Shown piece by piece: positions 15,579 through 23,141 of a stretch of 24,264 bases of DNA. The DNA is from Thermohalobaculum sp035513135. GTDB lineage: Bacteria; Pseudomonadota; Alphaproteobacteria; Rhodobacterales; Rhodobacteraceae. The position numbers were made by a program, and so were the translations under genes. Numbering within the stretch: the stretch's first letter is position 1; every line of letters begins with the position of its first letter. The DNA lies in contig DATKCQ010000060.1 of assembly GCA_035513135.1 (NCBI GenBank), forward strand, positions 1-24,264, in the 5' to 3' direction. Under the pieces are notes generated by a model. The model ran no database searches. It was not told the DNA's origin and saw nothing but the letters and a program-made list of their open reading frames with translations.

Positions 15579-16749
15579 CGGCGGCGCGACGGTCGGACTC
15601 GTGCTGGCCGGCGGCGGCGCGCGCTGCGCCTATCAGGCGGGCGTTCTCAAGGCCGTCGCGGAAATGCTGCCCGGCGCGCGCAACCCGTTCGGCGTGATCG
15701 TCGGACAGTCCGCCGGGGCGATCAACGCAGTCAGCCTCGCCTGCCGTGCGGAGAACTTCGGCCGCGCGGCCCGGCATCTGGCGCACGCCTGGACGCGGAT
15801 CGGGGCGGGCGACATCTACCGGACCGATCCGGTGTCGGTCGGCCGGCGCGGGCTGCTCTGGGTGCTGATGGCGGCGAGCGGCGGCTGGCTGGTCGGCAAC
15901 CCGCGCTCGTTTCTCGACAATGCACCGCTCGGCAGACTGCTGGCGCGCGAGGTCGACTTCGGCGCCATCGAGGCGGCGATCGCGCAGGGGCATCTCTCGG
16001 CCCTGGCGCTGACCGCGTCGGTCTATGCGCGCGAGAGCGGCCAGGCGGTGACCTTCTTCGCCGCCGCCTCGGACCTCGAGGACTGGTTTCGCGTGCGGCG
16101 CTGCGGCGTCCGGCGGAGGATCGGGGTCGAGCATGTGCTCGCGGCCTCGGCGCTGCCGTTCCTGTTTCCGGCCCAGGAGATCGAGGGCCGGTTCTTCGGC
16201 GACGGAGCCCTGCGGCTGACCGCCCCGCTCAGCCCGGCAATCCGGCTCGGGGCGCGCCGGCTCCTGATCATCGCCGCCCGCGATCCGGAAATTACCAGCC
16301 TCGGCGCCATGGCCCCCGCCCCCTACCCCAGCCTCGGGACGCTCGCCGGACACATGCTCGACATCATCTTCAACGACCATCTCGACTCCGACATCGAGCG
16401 CCTGGGCCGGATCAACCGAACGCTCTCGCTGCTGACCCCGGCGCAGCTCGCGCAGACGTCGCTGCGACCGATCGAGACGCTCGTGCTGCGGCCGTCGCGC
16501 GACGTGCGCGAGATCGCCGCCGAGCACGCCGGCGCGATCCCCTGGACGGTGCGCATGTTGCTGCGCGGCATCGGCGCCTGGGGCGGCGACTGGCGGCTGC
16601 CGAGCTATCTGAACTTCGACGGCGCCTACTGCCGCGAGCTGATCGCGCTGGGACACCGCGACGCCTGGGCCAACGCCGAGGCGATCACCCGCTTCCTGCA
16701 AGGCGGCGCCGGCGCGGTCGGCGCCGAGATCACCGCGCGGCGCAAATAG
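15568..16749 (+). CDS. Patatin-like phospholipase family protein
   Basis: A 393-aa patatin-type acyl hydrolase with a Ser-Asp dyad. The oxyanion loop AGGGARCAY (14-22) precedes the nucleophile elbow GQSAG, placing Ser48. Asp212 lies in FFGDGALR, and the DG pair completes the dyad. A C-terminal region of about 150 residues after the patatin core has Trp-rich segments (GAWGGDWRLPSYLNFD) seen in alphaproteobacterial patatins of this type. ATG at 15568 aligns with the start of the domain; an in-frame ATG at 15502 would add 22 Pro/Ser/Arg-rich residues. No signal peptide, so probably cytoplasmic or membrane-associated. Substrate is presumably a glycerolipid or polyester-derived acyl ester; not determined. 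Confidence 0.92.
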   Translation: MSSDGGATVGLVLAGGGARCAYQAGVLKAVAEMLPGARNPFGVIVGQSAGAINAVSLACRAENFGRAARHLAHAWTRIGAGDIYRTDPVSVGRRGLLWVLMAASGGWLVGNPRSFLDNAPLGRLLAREVDFGAIEAAIAQGHLSALALTASVYARESGQAVTFFAAASDLEDWFRVRRCGVRRRIGVEHVLAASALPFLFPAQEIEGRFFGDGALRLTAPLSPAIRLGARRLLIIAARDPEITSLGAMAPAPYPSLGTLAGHMLDIIFNDHLDSDIERLGRINRTLSLLTPAQLAQTSLRPIETLVLRPSRDVREIAAEHAGAIPWTVRMLLRGIGAWGGDWRLPSYLNFDGAYCRELIALGHRDAWANAEAITRFLQGGAGAVGAEITARRK

Positions 16750-16755
16750 GCCGAA

Positions 16756-16792
16756 CGCGCTCTTGCGCGCCCGTCGGGCCGGCGCGAGCGCG
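16756..16792 (+). terminator. Possible stem-loop terminator after the patatin gene
   Basis: Outer arms CGCGCTC (16756-16762) and GAGCGCG (16786-16792) enclose an inner stem GCCC/GGGC (16769-16772 and 16776-16779). It starts 7 bp after the patatin stop. There is no T-run after it, so it is a weak candidate or a transcript-end stabilising hairpin. Confidence 0.45.
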
Positions 16793-16843
16793 GCTCGGTT
16801 GTCCTCCCGCAAACGCCGCACCCGCAAAATTTTCGGGCAGCGC

Positions 16844-16874
16844 GGAATAGCATCGGGAGAGCCGCGGTTATAAT
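16844..16874 (+). promoter_or_regulatory. Putative promoter of nepR-phyR-phyK
   Basis: A perfect sigma-70-type -10 TATAAT (16869-16874) stands out in this GC-rich sequence, with no good -35. Overlapping it is GGAAT (16844-16848) - 16 bp - CGGTT (16865-16869), a near match to the EcfG promoter (GGAAC-N16/17-CGTT). The nepR start is 117 bp further on. Either or both signals may drive the operon. Confidence 0.45.
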
Positions 16875-16990
16875 ATCGACATCCCGCCGCCCCGTGGCCG
16901 CCTGGCGAGACCGCGGGGCGGGGTGGCGTGCGCGAGGGCGGGAATACGCGGGAACAAGCACGGGCAACAGTGCCGGTCGGGGCGGCCAAC

Positions 16991-17269
16991 ATGAGCGACA
17001 GGACCATGGAAAAAGCCAGCCCGAAGCGCGACGCGGCGTGCGAGCCGAGCGCATCCCACCCGCTCGATTCCTGGCTCAGGCGCGAACTGCAGGGGCTCTG
17101 CACCGAGTCCGACCACGAGCCGCTGCCGCCCGGCATCGCCGAGCTGGCGGCGCGACTCGAGGAAAGACTTGGTAAGGCCGGCGGCGGCGCCGGTGGCGAC
17201 GCAACGCGCAAGCCCACCCCGGACCCGACCTTCCAGCGCCGGGGCGGGAACCATAGACCTCAACGATAA
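16991..17269 (+). CDS. nepR: NepR family anti-sigma factor
   Basis: A 92-aa anti-sigma factor that would bind and hold the ECF sigma factor EcfG until phosphorylated PhyR displaces it. The NepR core is recognisable at about residues 27-60: a LRRELQGLC helix, then a short linker with EPLPPGI (compare the family EPVPDRF), then ELAARLEERL. Flanking regions are Gly/Pro-rich and disordered, which is normal for NepR. ATG at 16991 starts close to the core; an upstream in-frame start at 16928 has less support. The phyR start is 21 bp downstream. Here nepR is paired with phyR, while ecfG is on the opposite strand 2.8 kb away; in many relatives nepR is paired with ecfG instead. Confidence 0.87.
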   Translation: MSDRTMEKASPKRDAACEPSASHPLDSWLRRELQGLCTESDHEPLPPGIAELAARLEERLGKAGGGAGGDATRKPTPDPTFQRRGGNHRPQR

Positions 17270-17290
17270 CACGCAACGGAGGGGCAACAC

Positions 17291-18097
17291 ATGTCGAGTT
17301 CACGCAGCGAGATCGTCCGTCATGTCCCGTCGCTCAGGCGCTATGCCCGCTGCCTGACCGGCTCGCAGGAGCGGGGCGACCGGTATGTCGAAGCGTGCCT
17401 CGAGTCGATCCTTGCCGACCTCTCGCTGATCGATGCGGACCAGGATCCGCGCATCGGGCTCTACCGCGTGTTCCACGCGGTCTGGAACCGCATCCTCGCC
17501 CCCTTCGGCAGCGACCCGATCGGCGCCACGGCCGGCGCCGGCAAGCTCGCGGAGCACATCCGCGCCCTGCCGGCCTACGAGCGCGAGGCGCTGCTGCTCA
17601 CCACGCTGTGCGACTTCGCGCTCGACGACGTGGCGCAGATCCTCGGCGTGTCGCGGGGCGAGGCCGAGCATTACCTCGCCCGGGCGCGCGAGCACCTGAA
17701 CGCGCAGACCCGGACGCGCGTGCTGGTGATCGAGGACGAGCCGGTGATCGCCTTCGACCTGGCCAGCATCGTCGCCTCGATGGGGCACGGCGTGGTGGGC
17801 ATCGCCGACACGAAGGACCGGGCCGTCGAGATGGCGCGGGCGCGAAGCCCGGGCATCGTGCTGGCCGACATCCAGCTGCGCGACGGCACCTCGGGGATCG
17901 ATGCGGTGCGCGAGATCCTCGAGGCGATGGACGTGCCGGTGATCTTCGTCACCGCCTTCCCCGAGCGGCTGCTCACCGGCGAGCGCCGCGAGCCGGCCTA
18001 CCTGATCACCAAGCCGTTCGACCCCGACGAGCTGCAGGTGACCATCAGCCAGGCGCTGCTGCTGCACCCGGCGCTGCCGGTGGCCGCCGCCGGGTAG
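17291..18097 (+). CDS. phyR: PhyR, response regulator/anti-anti-sigma factor of the general stress response
   Basis: A 268-aa two-domain protein. Residues about 1-135 form a sigma-factor-like domain (sigma2-like and sigma4-like parts, the latter with EREALLLTTLCDFALDDVAQILGVSRGEAEHYLARAR) that mimics EcfG to bind NepR. Residues about 142-262 form a receiver domain with acidic pocket Glu148-Asp149, phosphoacceptor Asp193, Thr221 and Lys241; the segment TAFPERLLTG after Thr221 is characteristic of PhyR. Phosphorylation should release the sigma-like domain to capture NepR. GGAGGGG lies 6 nt before the ATG. It is between nepR (21 bp gap) and the kinase gene (28 bp gap), so the three are likely one transcript. 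Confidence 0.96.
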   Translation: MSSSRSEIVRHVPSLRRYARCLTGSQERGDRYVEACLESILADLSLIDADQDPRIGLYRVFHAVWNRILAPFGSDPIGATAGAGKLAEHIRALPAYEREALLLTTLCDFALDDVAQILGVSRGEAEHYLARAREHLNAQTRTRVLVIEDEPVIAFDLASIVASMGHGVVGIADTKDRAVEMARARSPGIVLADIQLRDGTSGIDAVREILEAMDVPVIFVTAFPERLLTGERREPAYLITKPFDPDELQVTISQALLLHPALPVAAAG

Positions 18098-18125
18098 GAG
18101 ACGGGCCGAGGGGACCGGAACAGCC

Positions 18126-20045
18126 TTGCGGACACCGCACGACGGCAGGGACGACGAGAGCACGGCGAGGACGCAGGCCACCGGCCTGCGCTTCATTGCC
18201 GACACCCTGTCGGGCCGGCTGGCGCTGGTCTTCACGCTCCTGGTGCTGCCGCCGACCATCGTCAGCCTGCACCTCGCCTGGGACTCGTATCTCGAGCAGA
18301 AGGCGCGCGCCAAGCTGCAGGTGCGCCAGTTCGCCACGCTGACCGCCACCTACGAGAGCAAGTTCTTCGACGACGTGCAGAAGATCCTGCAGCGGCTCGG
18401 CGACGAGGAGGTGATCCGCAATGGCGGCGGCGCCGGCTGCGACGCGGTGATCGAGGCGGCCCTGCAGCGCACCCCCGAGTTCGCCAGCCTCGGCTATTTC
18501 GACACCGAGGGCCGCCGGCTCTGCGGCCCCGACAACGCCTTCGCCGATGTCTCGAACCGCGGCTGGTTCCGCGAGGTGCGCGGCTTCCGCGGCTTCGCCA
18601 TCAGCGACTACACGGTGCCGCCCAGCTCGCGCCACCCGGTGATCGTCGCGGCGCAGGCGGTGTATGGCGGCAACTACCAGTTCCAGGGGGTGCTCGCCGC
18701 CTCGATCCGGCTCTACTGGCTCTCGGCCTTCATCCGCGAGGTCAGCCTGCCGGTCGAGAGTGTGTTCTACCTGATCGACCGCAACGGCAACATTCTCGCC
18801 GACCGCGCCGCGCTGCGCGACCAGCCCGGCGAGACGGCCGCGGCGGAGCCCGCCGCAACGCCCAGCCCGGCGACCACCGCGACGCCTGCCCCGGCGACCA
18901 TGCCGGCCGCGTCCGGCCTCCAGTCGCTGGCCTCCGTCGTGGGCAACGACCTGGCCGCGGCGGTGCTCAGCCGCCGGCTGACCGATTTCGAGGCGGCCGG
19001 CCCCGACAGCGAGCGCCGCGTGTTCTCCTCCGTGGCGCTGCCGCACGGCGACGTCGCGGTGCTGTTCGGCATGCCCGCGATCAGCGCGCTCGGCGGCGTC
19101 GAGAAGGACCTGATCAACCGGGTGCTCGGGCTCGCCGCGATCTGGCTGGCCGGCGTCGTCGCCGCCTGGCTCGGCACGCGCTACCTGGTGACGCGCTGGA
19201 TCTCGCGGCTGCGCGGCATGGCGCGGGCCTTCGGCCAGGGCAGCTACGCCGAGGGGCCCGACTTCGCCCAGGCCCCGCGCGAGCTGCGCGATCTCGGCGA
19301 GACGCTGTCGCTGATGGCGCACCGCATCGAGGTGCGCGAGGAGGAACTGCGCACCTCGCTGCACCAGAAGGACATCATCCTGCGCGAGATCCACCACCGG
19401 GTGAAGAACAACCTGCAGATCGTCTCGAGCCTGCTCAACATCCGCGGCGGCGCACCCGGCGCCGGCGAGGTGGCGCTGGCGGAGGTCAAGGCGCATGTCC
19501 GGGCGCTGGCGCTGGTGCACCGGCACCTCTACGAGAGCGACGACGTGCAGCGCGTCGACCTGCGCTCGTTCATGACCGAGCTGTGCCAGAGCATGCTCGC
19601 GGTGCTCTCGGGCCCCTCGCGCCGGGTGCTGCTCGACATCGACATCCCCTCCTTCATGATCGCCACCGACCGCGCCATCCCGCTGGCGCTGCTGGTCACC
19701 GAAGCGATGACCAACTCGCTCAAGCACGCCTTCCCGGATGGCCGGCGCGGACGGATCACCGTCTCCTTCACCAGCGAGGCCCAAAGGGCTGATCACGGGG
19801 CGGACGGGGAAGCCGGCACGCTGACGGTCGCCGATGACGGGGTCGGCATGCCGGCGGTGCGGGCGCATGCCGGGATCGGCCTCCAGCTCATCGAGGCATT
19901 CGCCAAGCAGATCGACGGCGAGCTGGACATCGCCGGCCCTCCCGGCACGGTGATCCGCGTCCGGCTTGCCAGGCCGGGCTGCCAGCCCTCGGCACCGGGC
20001 GCCGAGAGCGCGCCCGACAGCGCCGGCCGGCCGGACGCGGCCTGA
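18126..20045 (+). CDS. phyK: HisKA_2 sensor histidine kinase with Cache-like sensor, probable PhyK
   Basis: A 639-aa membrane kinase, the likely PhyR phosphodonor by position. TM1 is at about 31-50 and TM2 at about 331-353, enclosing a Cache-like periplasmic sensor. A HAMP region (about 354-405) follows. The HisKA_2 box LREIHHRVKNNLQIVSSLLN puts the phosphoacceptor at His424. The ATPase domain has Asn530 in TEAMTNSLKHAF, the DDGVGM box (570-575) and GIGLQLIEAF (583-592). TTG at 18126 is used: no ATG or GTG lies near the expected start, and GGA precedes it at 6 nt. The periplasmic part contains an Ala/Pro/Thr low-complexity stretch (about 237-263). The C-terminal tail (about 617-639) is Ala/Pro-rich. 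It is convergent with ecfG (18 bp gap). Confidence 0.92.
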   Translation: MRTPHDGRDDESTARTQATGLRFIADTLSGRLALVFTLLVLPPTIVSLHLAWDSYLEQKARAKLQVRQFATLTATYESKFFDDVQKILQRLGDEEVIRNGGGAGCDAVIEAALQRTPEFASLGYFDTEGRRLCGPDNAFADVSNRGWFREVRGFRGFAISDYTVPPSSRHPVIVAAQAVYGGNYQFQGVLAASIRLYWLSAFIREVSLPVESVFYLIDRNGNILADRAALRDQPGETAAAEPAATPSPATTATPAPATMPAASGLQSLASVVGNDLAAAVLSRRLTDFEAAGPDSERRVFSSVALPHGDVAVLFGMPAISALGGVEKDLINRVLGLAAIWLAGVVAAWLGTRYLVTRWISRLRGMARAFGQGSYAEGPDFAQAPRELRDLGETLSLMAHRIEVREEELRTSLHQKDIILREIHHRVKNNLQIVSSLLNIRGGAPGAGEVALAEVKAHVRALALVHRHLYESDDVQRVDLRSFMTELCQSMLAVLSGPSRRVLLDIDIPSFMIATDRAIPLALLVTEAMTNSLKHAFPDGRRGRITVSFTSEAQRADHGADGEAGTLTVADDGVGMPAVRAHAGIGLQLIEAFAKQIDGELDIAGPPGTVIRVRLARPGCQPSAPGAESAPDSAGRPDAA

Positions 20046-20063
20046 TCCGCCGCCCGCGCCTCT

Positions 20064-20675
20064 CTAGCAGGGCCGGTCGACCTCCAGCGGCCCCTCGAGG
20101 CCCAGAAGCTCGCGCAACGCCGTGCGCGCCCGGTTGAGGCGCGACATCACCGTGCCGATCGGCAGGTTGAGGATCTCGGCCGTCTCGCGGTAGCTCATGC
20201 CCTCGACGCCGACCAGCAGCAGGACCTGGCGGTGCTCCTCGGAGAGACGCTGCATCGCCTGGATCACCTGGATGCAGGCGATGCGGTCCGTCTCGCTGGC
20301 CTGCTCCGAGATCAGCGGCATGTCCTCGACCGGCACCTGGGTGCCGGCGCGCGCCCGCTTTCGCAGCGCGTCGTTGCGCACATTGTGCAGGATGGTGAAC
20401 AGGTAAGCGCGGAGGTTCTCGATCTGCCGGTCACGATCGAGGTAGGCGAGCGCCCGCTTCAGCGCCTCCTGCACCAGGTCGTCGGCGTCGGCATGGTTGC
20501 CGACCAGCACGTTGGCATAGCGCCTCAGCGCCTGGATGTGCTGGAGCAGCGGCTCGCCGTTGCCAACGGTTGCGGAGCGATCGTTCTCGTCCAGCGGCTT
20601 CACTCCGTCGTTGCCCAGGGCGTGACCCTGCCAGTCCGGCGCAGGCTGCGGCGCATCCTCGATCGAACCCTCCAT
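20064..20675 (-). CDS. ecfG: EcfG-type RNA polymerase sigma factor (general stress response)
   Basis: A 203-aa ECF sigma factor. Region 2 is at about 43-110 with the core-binding DADDLVQEALKRAL, and a YLFTILHNVRND segment for -10 recognition. Region 4 is at about 132-190, with the HTH in MSYRETAEILNLPIGTVMSRLNRAR recognising the -35. Being next to nepR, phyR and a HisKA_2 kinase identifies it as EcfG (ECF15 type). The ATG at 20675 has GGAG 9 nt upstream. An N-terminal extension of about 40 residues is present. A five-unit 14-bp tandem array starts 14 bp upstream of the start codon. No consensus EcfG promoter was found upstream, so autoactivation is not evident. It is transcribed toward phyK and ends 18 bp from it. 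Confidence 0.94.
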   Translation of the reverse strand: MEGSIEDAPQPAPDWQGHALGNDGVKPLDENDRSATVGNGEPLLQHIQALRRYANVLVGNHADADDLVQEALKRALAYLDRDRQIENLRAYLFTILHNVRNDALRKRARAGTQVPVEDMPLISEQASETDRIACIQVIQAMQRLSEEHRQVLLLVGVEGMSYRETAEILNLPIGTVMSRLNRARTALRELLGLEGPLEVDRPC

Positions 20676-20689
20676 CGACCGGGCTCCGT

Positions 20690-20759
20690 GGGAGACTACG
20701 CGGGGGAGACTACGCGGGGGAGACTACGCGGGGGAGTCTACGCGAGGGAGTTCACGCGG
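20690..20759. repeat. Five tandem 14-bp repeats in the ecfG leader
   Basis: Three exact copies of GGGAGACTACGCGG (20690-20703, 20704-20717, 20718-20731) are followed by two diverged copies, GGGAGTCTACGCGA (20732-20745) and GGGAGTTCACGCGG (20746-20759). The array runs from 15 to 84 bp upstream of the ecfG start, the place expected for its leader or core promoter. The exact copies are on the gene-proximal side, with decay away from it. Confidence 0.95.
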
Positions 20760-20911
20760 GCCACACGGCCGCATCCGGCCGCCAGGGCGCCGCCCTTGCG
20801 CGCCGGATCGGGCTTGACGCCCCCGGCTCCCGGGCCGAACGGGCCACCTTCGGTCTCGCGCCGGACACGGCGATCATGTCCGCCGCCCCGGGAGGCGCGG
20901 AGGCGCAATCC

Positions 20912-22750
20912 TCACCGCGCCGCCAATTGCTCCAGCAGGGGCGTGATGCGCCGCACCGTGGCGCGGCGGTTGGCGCGCTCGGGGCCCTGCGTCTCGATCT
21001 TGAGATGCTCCTCCCCGTAGCCTTGGGTTATCAGGTTCTCCGGCGGAATGTAGTAGTACTCCGTCAGCGCCAGCGCCACGGTCTCCGCCCGCCGGTCCGA
21101 GAGCGCCAGATTCATCACCCGGCCGCCAACGGCGTCGGTGTGGCCCTCGATCAGGAAGACCTCGTGCGGATTCTCGTCCAGAATCGCTTCCATCTCTCGG
21201 CCGAGCGCGTCGAGCTCGCGCGCCTGCTCGGGCCTGATCGCCGCGCTGCCGAGATCGAAGGTGATGGTGTCGAGATCGAGCCGCGGCATGAGCTGGCGAA
21301 CCTTCAGGTTCTCGCGCACCTGGCGCAGCGTGAAGCGCCGGTCGAGGCCGGCGACCGGGCGCGCCTGGAGCGTGTCACGCAGAGCCTGCCGGTCGGCGCC
21401 GCCGTAGTCGACATACTCCCTGTGCGGCACTGAATAGTCCACCTGTGGCAGCGTCGTCCAATCGATCTGGGTGTCACGCCGCGCCTGGCGCGTGTCGTCG
21501 AAGAGCACGATCTCGCGCCCGTCCGGCATGACCTTGCTGCGTCGCACGGTGTAGCCGTTGGCATCCCGGATCGTGATAACCCGCGCGCCGTCCTCGCGCT
21601 GCGCCACGGTCCGCGTGCTGCCGTCGCTGAAGGTCTCGGTGCGCAGCTCGGACCCGGGACGGCGCAGGAGCTGGTTCTCGTCCGTGCGGACGAAATACTC
21701 GCCATCGCGCTGGATGATCACCCGGTCGCCCGTGGTCTCCACGACTTCGCCGCCGCCACTGAGCAACGCCCCCGCGGCAAGGCCCGCGCCCGCCACGCCG
21801 AGGATCTTGAGAATGTCGCCGATGTCGTCGCCGCCAGCGCCGTCGTCGCGGCGCTCGGCGGTGGCTTCCTGGACCTCTTCGTCGCTCGTGCGTGTCGTCT
21901 CGTCGGTGACCCTCTCGCTCGTCACTTCGACAGGCTCGGCGGACTCATCGGATTCGGCGGCCGCCGCGGCCGGCAGCTCCGCCTCTTCGGTCGTCTCGGA
22001 AGCCTCGACGGCCTGCCCTTCGGGCTTGGTCTCCTCCTCGGCCGCCCTCGCGGCGTCCTCTTCGCTCACGCGCGTTTCGGCTTCGCCCTCGGCCTCGGCC
22101 TTCTCCTCGGCGGCCGTCCCGACCTCCTCGTCGCTCACGCGCGTTTTGGCTTCGCCCTCGACCTCGGCAGAGCCATCCGCGGTGCCGCCCTCCCGGGCCG
22201 CGGCCTTCTCCTCGGCGGCCGTCCCGACCTCCTCGTCGCTCACGCGCGTTTTGGCATCCGCCTCGGCCTCGGCCTCGGCTTGCGCAGCGACGGCCTCCTC
22301 GGCAGCGGCTTCCTCCTCGGCCGCCCGCTGGGCTTCCTCCTCCCGTTCGTTCTCGCATGCTTGAATTGCCGCCTCGACCGCAGCTGCCGCGTCAGCACCG
22401 CGCTCGGTCTCCTGTTCCTCCCCGCTCACGCGTTCTTCGGCTTGCGCCTCGGCCTGGCCCGCGGCGCCGGCGCCCTCGGCCGCTGCTTCCTCGGCAAGCC
22501 GCTCGGCCTCGACTTCGCTCACGCAGTCGTCGCTCACGCGCGCGACGGCATCCCGCTCGGCATCGGCATCCGCCTCGGCACTCGGGTCGCCCTCCTCGAC
22601 CTGTTCCGCGTCATCGGGTTTCGCGGCCTCCTCGGCCTGAGCGAGCCTCACTCCCGATGCTCCCGCAAATGCAGGCGAGACCGCTGTGGGAGCGGAAAGC
22701 GAAAGCACGAGTGCAAGCGCAGTCGTGGTCGTGAGCGGATTCCGTATCAT
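20912..22750 (-). CDS. OmpA family envelope protein with long acidic repeat region
   Basis: A 612-aa exported protein, predicted to anchor to peptidoglycan. ATG at 22750 begins a signal peptide (about 1-29, ending SPAFA); an in-frame start at 22858 is upstream and less likely. Residues about 40-305 are highly acidic, Glu/Ala-rich and probably disordered, with seven RVSDEE-like motifs (near 71, 107, 169, 204, 227, 280, 287). A hydrophobic Gly/Ala stretch (about 314-333) and a beta-rich region (335-420) follow. The OmpA C-terminal domain (about 494-605) has GHTDAVG (536-542), Asn547, the LSDRRAETV helix and GYGE. Asp539 and Arg554 are candidates for the diaminopimelate-binding pair. A perfect EcfG-type promoter lies upstream, so it is probably a general stress response target. 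Confidence 0.9.
   Translation of the reverse strand: MIRNPLTTTTALALVLSLSAPTAVSPAFAGASGVRLAQAEEAAKPDDAEQVEEGDPSAEADADAERDAVARVSDDCVSEVEAERLAEEAAAEGAGAAGQAEAQAEERVSGEEQETERGADAAAAVEAAIQACENEREEEAQRAAEEEAAAEEAVAAQAEAEAEADAKTRVSDEEVGTAAEEKAAAREGGTADGSAEVEGEAKTRVSDEEVGTAAEEKAEAEGEAETRVSEEDAARAAEEETKPEGQAVEASETTEEAELPAAAAAESDESAEPVEVTSERVTDETTRTSDEEVQEATAERRDDGAGGDDIGDILKILGVAGAGLAAGALLSGGGEVVETTGDRVIIQRDGEYFVRTDENQLLRRPGSELRTETFSDGSTRTVAQREDGARVITIRDANGYTVRRSKVMPDGREIVLFDDTRQARRDTQIDWTTLPQVDYSVPHREYVDYGGADRQALRDTLQARPVAGLDRRFTLRQVRENLKVRQLMPRLDLDTITFDLGSAAIRPEQARELDALGREMEAILDENPHEVFLIEGHTDAVGGRVMNLALSDRRAETVALALTEYYYIPPENLITQGYGEEHLKIETQGPERANRRATVRRITPLLEQLAAR
22096..22255. repeat. 55-bp exact direct repeat within the OmpA-family gene
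   Basis: Positions 22096-22150 and 22201-22255 are identical over 55 bp, 105 bp apart (35 codons, in frame). They encode the repeated TRVSDEEVGTAAEEKA block. Flanking sequence is similar but diverged, which points to a recent in-frame duplication in an older repeat region. Confidence 0.95.
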
Positions 22751-23141
22751 GCCTTGAAGCCTCCAAACCTGTCGTGCGGGGACCAAAAGGGTCAGAACGG
22801 ACCAACAGGACTTCGTGTTTTCAACGCACAACGAGGCGTCTTGGTTCCCGCCAGCCATGTGACCGCGGCGCAGCCGAAAGCGGCATCGCGCTGTCTCTCA
22901 CCTATGGATGTATATGCACTCCGCCCGATTGCAACGGGTCGGCGGGATCAGGATGCGGATCAGCGTGCGGGTGCCCGTGGCCGGGGGTCTTGTTGTTCCG
23001 GGTCCTGATGTTCCGGGCCTTGATGTTTGCGCGCAAGTTCTCGATACAGGGCGCACTCCAGACGGTCGGTTGGATCGCTCGCCGCTTTGCTCGCAACCGG
23101 CGACGCGTTGGCGGTGCGTCACCCGCAAGCAAGGAGACCGC
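22751..23141. other. Divergent intergenic region of about 390 bp
   Basis: This gap separates the divergent OmpA-family and methyltransferase genes. It holds the EcfG-type box at 22823-22848 for the minus-strand gene. A two-copy imperfect 15-bp direct repeat (GTTCCGGGTCCTGAT at 22995-23009 and GTTCCGGGCCTTGAT at 23010-23024) is also present, as is a local AT-richer patch (about 22912-22930). No convincing promoter for the methyltransferase gene was found. An in-frame plus-strand extension from 22908 lacks a start signal and shows poor protein character, so no gene is called here. Confidence 0.6.
22823..22848 (-). promoter_or_regulatory. EcfG-type promoter of the OmpA-family gene
   Basis: On the minus strand, GGAAC (22844-22848) is followed after exactly 17 bp by CGTT (22823-22826). 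This is the full EcfG consensus reported for general stress response promoters. Initiation near 22815 would give a leader of about 65 nt to the ATG at 22750. With ecfG next door, regulation by EcfG is the direct inference. Confidence 0.75.

Noticed and set aside
18111..18140. GGAAC before the kinase start considered as an EcfG promoter
   Set aside because: No CGTT occurs at 16-17 bp spacing.
20690..20759. Tandem 14-bp units considered as a CRISPR array
   Set aside because: No spacers between units, units far too short, and no cas genes.
22995..23024. Two-copy 15-bp repeat with GGAAC on the minus strand considered as promoters
   Set aside because: Neither GGAAC is followed by CGTT at the correct distance; likely a local duplication.
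22908..23141. N-terminal extension of the zinc-ribbon methyltransferase back to 22908
   Set aside because: The GTG at 23142 has a strong AAGGAG site at 5 nt; the extension has no domain and contains a short direct repeat.
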